Assembly: GCA_900128565.1 (NCBI GenBank)
Contig: LT636046.1
Span: forward strand, 1-19,788
Direction: 5' to 3'
Length of the DNA stretch: 19,788 bases
Source: Stramenopiles sp. TOSAG23-6
Lineage: Eukaryota > Sar
This document shows positions 16,987 through 19,788 of the stretch, piece after piece. Both the position numbers and the translations under genes were made by a program. The stretch's first letter is position 1. Every line of letters begins with the position of its first letter. The notes below the pieces were generated by a model. The model saw nothing but the letters and a program-made list of their open reading frames with translations, ran no database searches and had not been told where the DNA came from.

Positions 16987-18705
16987 ATGCACATCTATCG
17001 CGTAATTATTTCGACCTTGATACTCGGTTTCATGACACCTGTCAAAACGTCAACAAGTGGTTGCGACAGTAATCATATAGACCTAGTAAGTGGTAACAAT
17101 AGTTGCTGTACAACAAGTAATTTGTGTGATATTGGAGAAGGAGATTGTGATACAGATTCAGAGTGTAAACCAGGCTTATTATGTGGAGTAGGTAATTGTA
17201 GTTGGGACGAACGCGACCCTAATGATGGTTGTTGTATGTCAACTACAGTAACAACTATCATGGAAACGAGTCGGAATGATGACCTGGACGCTTGTGGTAT
17301 TTCCACCACCACAACTTCAAAAGCAGGCAAACAAGAATCATGCTATCAAAATGTTTATCTCTGCGACGCAGGTGATCATGGACAAGACGAGGCTTTCTGT
17401 GAAGTTGGCGATGACATGGATCAAATCAGAGCTTGTTTCGTGAATAGATGCGTTCCGCCAACCGATAAGTATTGCTCTGCATGGAATAGTATTTATGCTG
17501 AGTTAACAGATGGAACTAGCGTACCATCATGGAGTGGCGAAGGAACTGGAAGTATAGACATGACGATCAAATGCACTTTTCTTGGTCGAAAAGAATTAAA
17601 GTTAAGTCCAGATATTTCAAAACTTGTACAAACAAGGCTTCCAGAGGCTGCCTCAGGTACATTTCTTACTGATATAAATGCAGGTTTAACTACAGATGTT
17701 GATAACCTACACACTTCTCTTTTAATGATTGAACATGGATGGCATCCTCAAGTTGCCAATCTTGCTGTAGGATTGGATGTATACAACGATGTAACTTTCA
17801 CAACAACAAATACAGTTGCGGATGAATTTAAAAATGCTTTACATTCAGCTTGGTCTTATGTAGGTTTTCATACTGAATTTCAAATTTAATTTTTTTTCGT
17901 ACGAAATATTGTACCTAACGATTGTTTTTTGAAATATTTTTTCATAATGCATCCACTCGCTGATATCTCAATTACCTCAGTTACTAACTTTGATGTGACC
18001 TCCGGTGTCGGGGTAATGGCAAATTTTACAATAAATTTGCCCCCACCGATATCATGCACGGATATGACATTTGCAACAATGAAGCCTGGAGTTGTTGTTG
18101 AAAAAGATGTAGAAAAAATTGGCGATGGTTCTTATCATAGGACGAAAGCTTTTGATAACGATAGAAGTACATGTTTGTTTTATTTTTTTTCAAATTCGTT
18201 TTGTTTTCGTACGAAATTTTGTACCTAACGATTTATTTTTGAAATATTTTTCCAAAACACATTTTGGCGATGGTACTTTACTACACCAGATAGTAATAAT
18301 AGTTGGTTAAAATATGATTTTGAACGCCGAGAAATTATAACAAAGTATTCTGTAATAGCTGATGGTATTGGTTACCCCACTGCATGGACTTTATCAGGCT
18401 CGAATAATAATAGTACTTTTGTTGACTTAAATACTCAAAGCTCACAATATTTTTATGGTATAGATAGAAAATTGACTTATTCTTTTAGTAATACAGAAGC
18501 TTACAGGTGGTATAAACTACTAATAACTGGTATGAATGCCGATTCAATGACTGATAAGTGGCTTGCTATTCGAGAGGTAAAGCTATTTAGATGCGAACAG
18601 ACAGGTTTGTTATCAAATATACCTTGCACTGGTAGTGGACCAGCACATAAACGGCCACATTGTATGTCGGATGCAACAGGCGTACATTCCGAACCATTTC
18701 GTTGA
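16987..18705 (+). CDS. Secreted Cys-rich protein with F5/8C (discoidin) domain, three exons
   Basis: Exons are proposed at 16987-17859, 17953-18172 and 18263-18705, giving 511 residues. I chose the ATG at 16987 over an upstream TTG because it starts directly with a signal peptide: I-I-S-T-L-I-L-G-F preceded by Arg, with cleavage likely near T-S-T-S-G-C. A compact Cys-rich module follows (about 29-85), with a C-C...C-x-I-G-E-G-D-C-D-x-D-S-x-C...L-L-C-G...N-C-S-W...C-C pattern, then a Thr-rich linker and a second Cys-containing stretch. Residues of about 340-475 form a coagulation factor 5/8 type C domain: A-F-D-N-D-R-S-T joined to F-W-R-W-Y, then S-W-L-K-Y-D-F, I-T-K-Y-S-V, P-x-A-W-T-L-S-G-S-N, Y-R-W-Y-K-L-L-I, and I-R-E-V-K-L-F. 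Such domains bind surface glycans or lipids, so an adhesion or recognition role is likely (inference). The middle third matches nothing I recognise. No membrane anchor is seen after the domain. AATAAA lies 7 nt past the stop. Confidence 0.8.
17860..17952 (+). repeat. Introner-like element, copy C (F5/8C gene intron 1)
   Basis: This is a 93-nt phase-0 intron, GTAGGTTTTCAT to AATGCAT, between the Tyr codon TAT and CCA. It contains an in-frame TAA at 17887-17889. The perfect palindrome TTTCGTACGAAA is at 17895-17906, then an 8-nt gap and CTAAC at 17915-17919, a T tract, and GAAATATTTTTTC. The end of the repeat is 33 nt after CTAAC. No AG occurs between CTAAC and 17979. A GT-AG alternative, 17864-17980, keeps frame but does not match the repeat's ends. 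Confidence 0.7.
18173..18262 (+). repeat. Introner-like element, copy D (F5/8C gene intron 2)
   Basis: This is a 90-nt phase-1 intron, GTTTGTTTTATT to AACACAT. It splits the F5/8C core motif between S-T and F-W-R-W. TTTCGTACGAAA is at 18205-18216, with CTAAC at 18225-18229 and the end 33 nt later. An in-frame stop arises at the TAA of CTAAC. ACAT is present on both sides (18169-18172 and 18259-18262), like a short direct repeat. No AG is present from CTAAC until 18288. The GT-AG alternative 18167-18289 keeps frame but deletes the S-T-x-W motif. Confidence 0.8.
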
Positions 18706-18711
18706 TTAGTA

Positions 18712-18717
18712 AATAAA
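18712..18717 (+). terminator. Poly(A) signal of the F5/8C gene
   Basis: AATAAA occurs 7 nt after the TGA stop at 18703-18705, followed by T-rich sequence. The closeness of the signal to the stop matches the compact spacing elsewhere in the window. Confidence 0.55.
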
Positions 18718-18751
18718 AGGTTAATTCATTTTTTTCATTATTATCTTTGTC

Positions 18752-18757
18752 TTTATT
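18752..18757 (-). terminator. Poly(A) signal of the right-end gene
   Basis: TTTATT on the plus strand is AATAAA on the minus strand, 14 nt after the TGA stop at 18772-18774. With the signal at 18712 it makes the 66-bp gap a shared convergent 3' region. Confidence 0.5.
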
Positions 18758-18771
18758 TTTTTAGTTTTGTT

Positions 18772-19788
18772 TCATACACCATTATGTAAAATTTGAAGAT
18801 TACTACGTAGACTAAAAATTAATTTATTAGCACTAACCCTATCGCGCATACGAAACATGCTATATATAGAATCTTTCATCGCATTTTGTCGTTTTATTCC
18901 ATTATCATTCTCATGAATAGTAGTATCAAGACGTCTATAGTGAATGTACAAAAGTGCTGGAACCTTTTTACTATATGTTAACTTCTTCAATTGTGTTAGA
19001 TGGTGATTCGATTGAACAGAGCAATGTAAAGTATCATTATTATTATTATTATTATCAGTATCTGGGGTTGCAACCGATGAAAGCACTAAAATTCTATTAG
19101 GTGTTAATACAATGATCTTTTCGTTGTTTATACTTTGATGTTGGCATAACATTGTAGCATCCTTTGATCTCGTTTCACTATTCATATCATTCATTTGTTT
19201 TGAATATATTTCAATACAAGTAAATATTTTGGAATTTGGAATAGAAGATACCCATCTTGTCACACCATCTTTGTCTATCTTTTTATATAGAATCATTTCT
19301 GAACCATTACATAAACCAGATAACTTCAACTTTGCCAAAGCTTGACGAGATCGTTCATCTTTTGTCATTACGCTAGATACATATTTCTGGGCTTTGTTTG
19401 ATGCTATTTTAGCCTTTTGACTGACAAGAATAGCTTGTGATGCACTTGAAGCCAAAGCATATTGAAGAGGACTCATTGGCTGACTTGTACCAATATTTGC
19501 AACGTGTTTACCATATGCCGTTGCCGTTGCCTTGAGTCCAACGGCAGCTTTGCGTGCCCAATGATTAAAACTACTTCCCCAACCAGTCTTATTTTTATTA
19601 CTACTATTAGCAGTAGGTGATATTCTTTTACTGTTAGTTTTACATTTCCCTTCATTACTTTTATTCTTATTATCTTCATTACTATATTCAAAACCACACA
19701 TTTCCGCAAGTTTCGGATTCTTTTGTAAAAGAGAAATACAAGCTTTCACACCACCAGACATAACAGAAACATATTTAAATTTCAAAAC
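18772..19788 (-). CDS. Unrecognised protein, C-terminal part, truncated by window edge
   Basis: The frame is open at the right edge, so the 5' end lies outside the window; at least 337 codons are visible and end in TGA. I do not recognise the family. What can be seen, counting from the window edge: a short conserved-looking segment (C-I-S-L-L-Q-K-N-P-K-L-A-E-M-C-G-F-E-Y); an N/K/S-rich linker; an Ala-rich amphipathic stretch (about 75-150) with helices such as A-A-V-G-L-K-A-T-A-T-A-Y-G-K; then a beta-rich C-terminal region (about 160-337) with I-I-V-L-T-P-N-R-I-L-V-L-S-S, reminiscent of PH- or GRAM-like folds. An N6 run from an ATT microsatellite (about 19036-19056) interrupts it. A peripheral membrane or trafficking role is a guess from the amphipathic and PH-like features only. 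Confidence 0.7.
   Translation of the reverse strand, partial: VLKFKYVSVMSGGVKACISLLQKNPKLAEMCGFEYSNEDNKNKSNEGKCKTNSKRISPTANSSNKNKTGWGSSFNHWARKAAVGLKATATAYGKHVANIGTSQPMSPLQYALASSASQAILVSQKAKIASNKAQKYVSSVMTKDERSRQALAKLKLSGLCNGSEMILYKKIDKDGVTRWVSSIPNSKIFTCIEIYSKQMNDMNSETRSKDATMLCQHQSINNEKIIVLTPNRILVLSSVATPDTDNNNNNNDTLHCSVQSNHHLTQLKKLTYSKKVPALLYIHYRRLDTTIHENDNGIKRQNAMKDSIYSMFRMRDRVSANKLIFSLRSNLQILHNGV
19036..19056 (-). repeat. ATT trinucleotide microsatellite coding poly-Asn
   Basis: About seven ATT units on the plus strand are read on the minus strand as an Asn run inside the unrecognised right-end gene. The frame is preserved. Confidence 0.8.

Noticed and set aside
17864-17980. Canonical GT-AG intron as the explanation for copy C
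   Set aside because: It keeps frame, so it is not excluded, but its ends do not coincide with the ends of the repeat shared with copies B and D. It is kept as the main alternative in the findings.
17860-18262. Ciliate-type eliminated DNA (IES) instead of introns
   Set aside because: The copies start with GT donor-like sequence and carry a CTAAC branch-like motif, lack TA boundaries, and the genes use the standard code. DNA-level removal is not strictly excluded without comparing DNA and RNA.
18167-18289. Canonical GT-AG intron as the explanation for copy D
   Set aside because: It keeps frame but removes the S-T-F-W-R-W-Y-F-T-T-P stretch that matches the F5/8C core motif, so it is less likely.
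1-19788. CRISPR array, tRNA or rRNA genes, bacterial operon signals
   Set aside because: No regularly spaced direct repeats, no cloverleaf-like T-loop motifs and no rRNA-like blocks were seen. The gene content and poly(A) signals are eukaryotic.

Overview
This is nuclear DNA from an AT-rich, gene-dense protist that uses the standard genetic code. The evidence is a complete axonemal dynein heavy chain, an APC/C subunit, a mitochondrial-type malic enzyme and a secreted multi-domain protein, packed on both strands with gaps of about 65-365 bp. Eukaryotic AATAAA signals sit just after most stop codons. A flagellated cell stage is implied by the dynein. I cannot place the lineage further from sequence alone.

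Layout. 1-305: an A40 tract at the window edge, a fragment of a USP44/49-type deubiquitinase zinc finger, then a T40 tract. 387-1925 (+): the C-terminal part of APC2, the cullin subunit of the anaphase-promoting complex, in two exons; its N-terminal half is absent. 2041-3933 (-): an intact malic enzyme. 4092-16622 (-): one uninterrupted 12.5-kb reading frame for a single-headed inner-arm axonemal dynein heavy chain. 16623-16986: a divergent promoter region. 16987-18705 (+): a three-exon gene for a secreted Cys-rich protein with an F5/8C (discoidin) domain. 18772-19788 (-): the 3' part of an unrecognised gene that runs off the window.

The most unusual signal is in the introns. The three well-bounded ones, and probably a fourth before the first APC2 exon, are copies of one roughly 90-nt sequence found in two unrelated genes. 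Each begins GT and carries the palindrome TTTCGTACGAAA (degenerate in some copies), a CTAAC branch-point-like motif, a T-rich tract, and an end in (A/G)CAT. This looks like an introner (mobile intron) family. The one boundary placement that keeps frame in all three well-bounded copies and coincides with the limits of the repeat gives introns that start GT but end AT, not AG. Phase-compatible GT-AG alternatives exist for each, so transcript data are needed. The strongest case is the intron that interrupts the F5/8C core motif, where the GT-AT reading restores the family's S-T-x-W motif and the GT-AG reading deletes it. One copy is a head-to-tail dimer of 180 nt. The long dynein and malic enzyme genes carry no intron at all.
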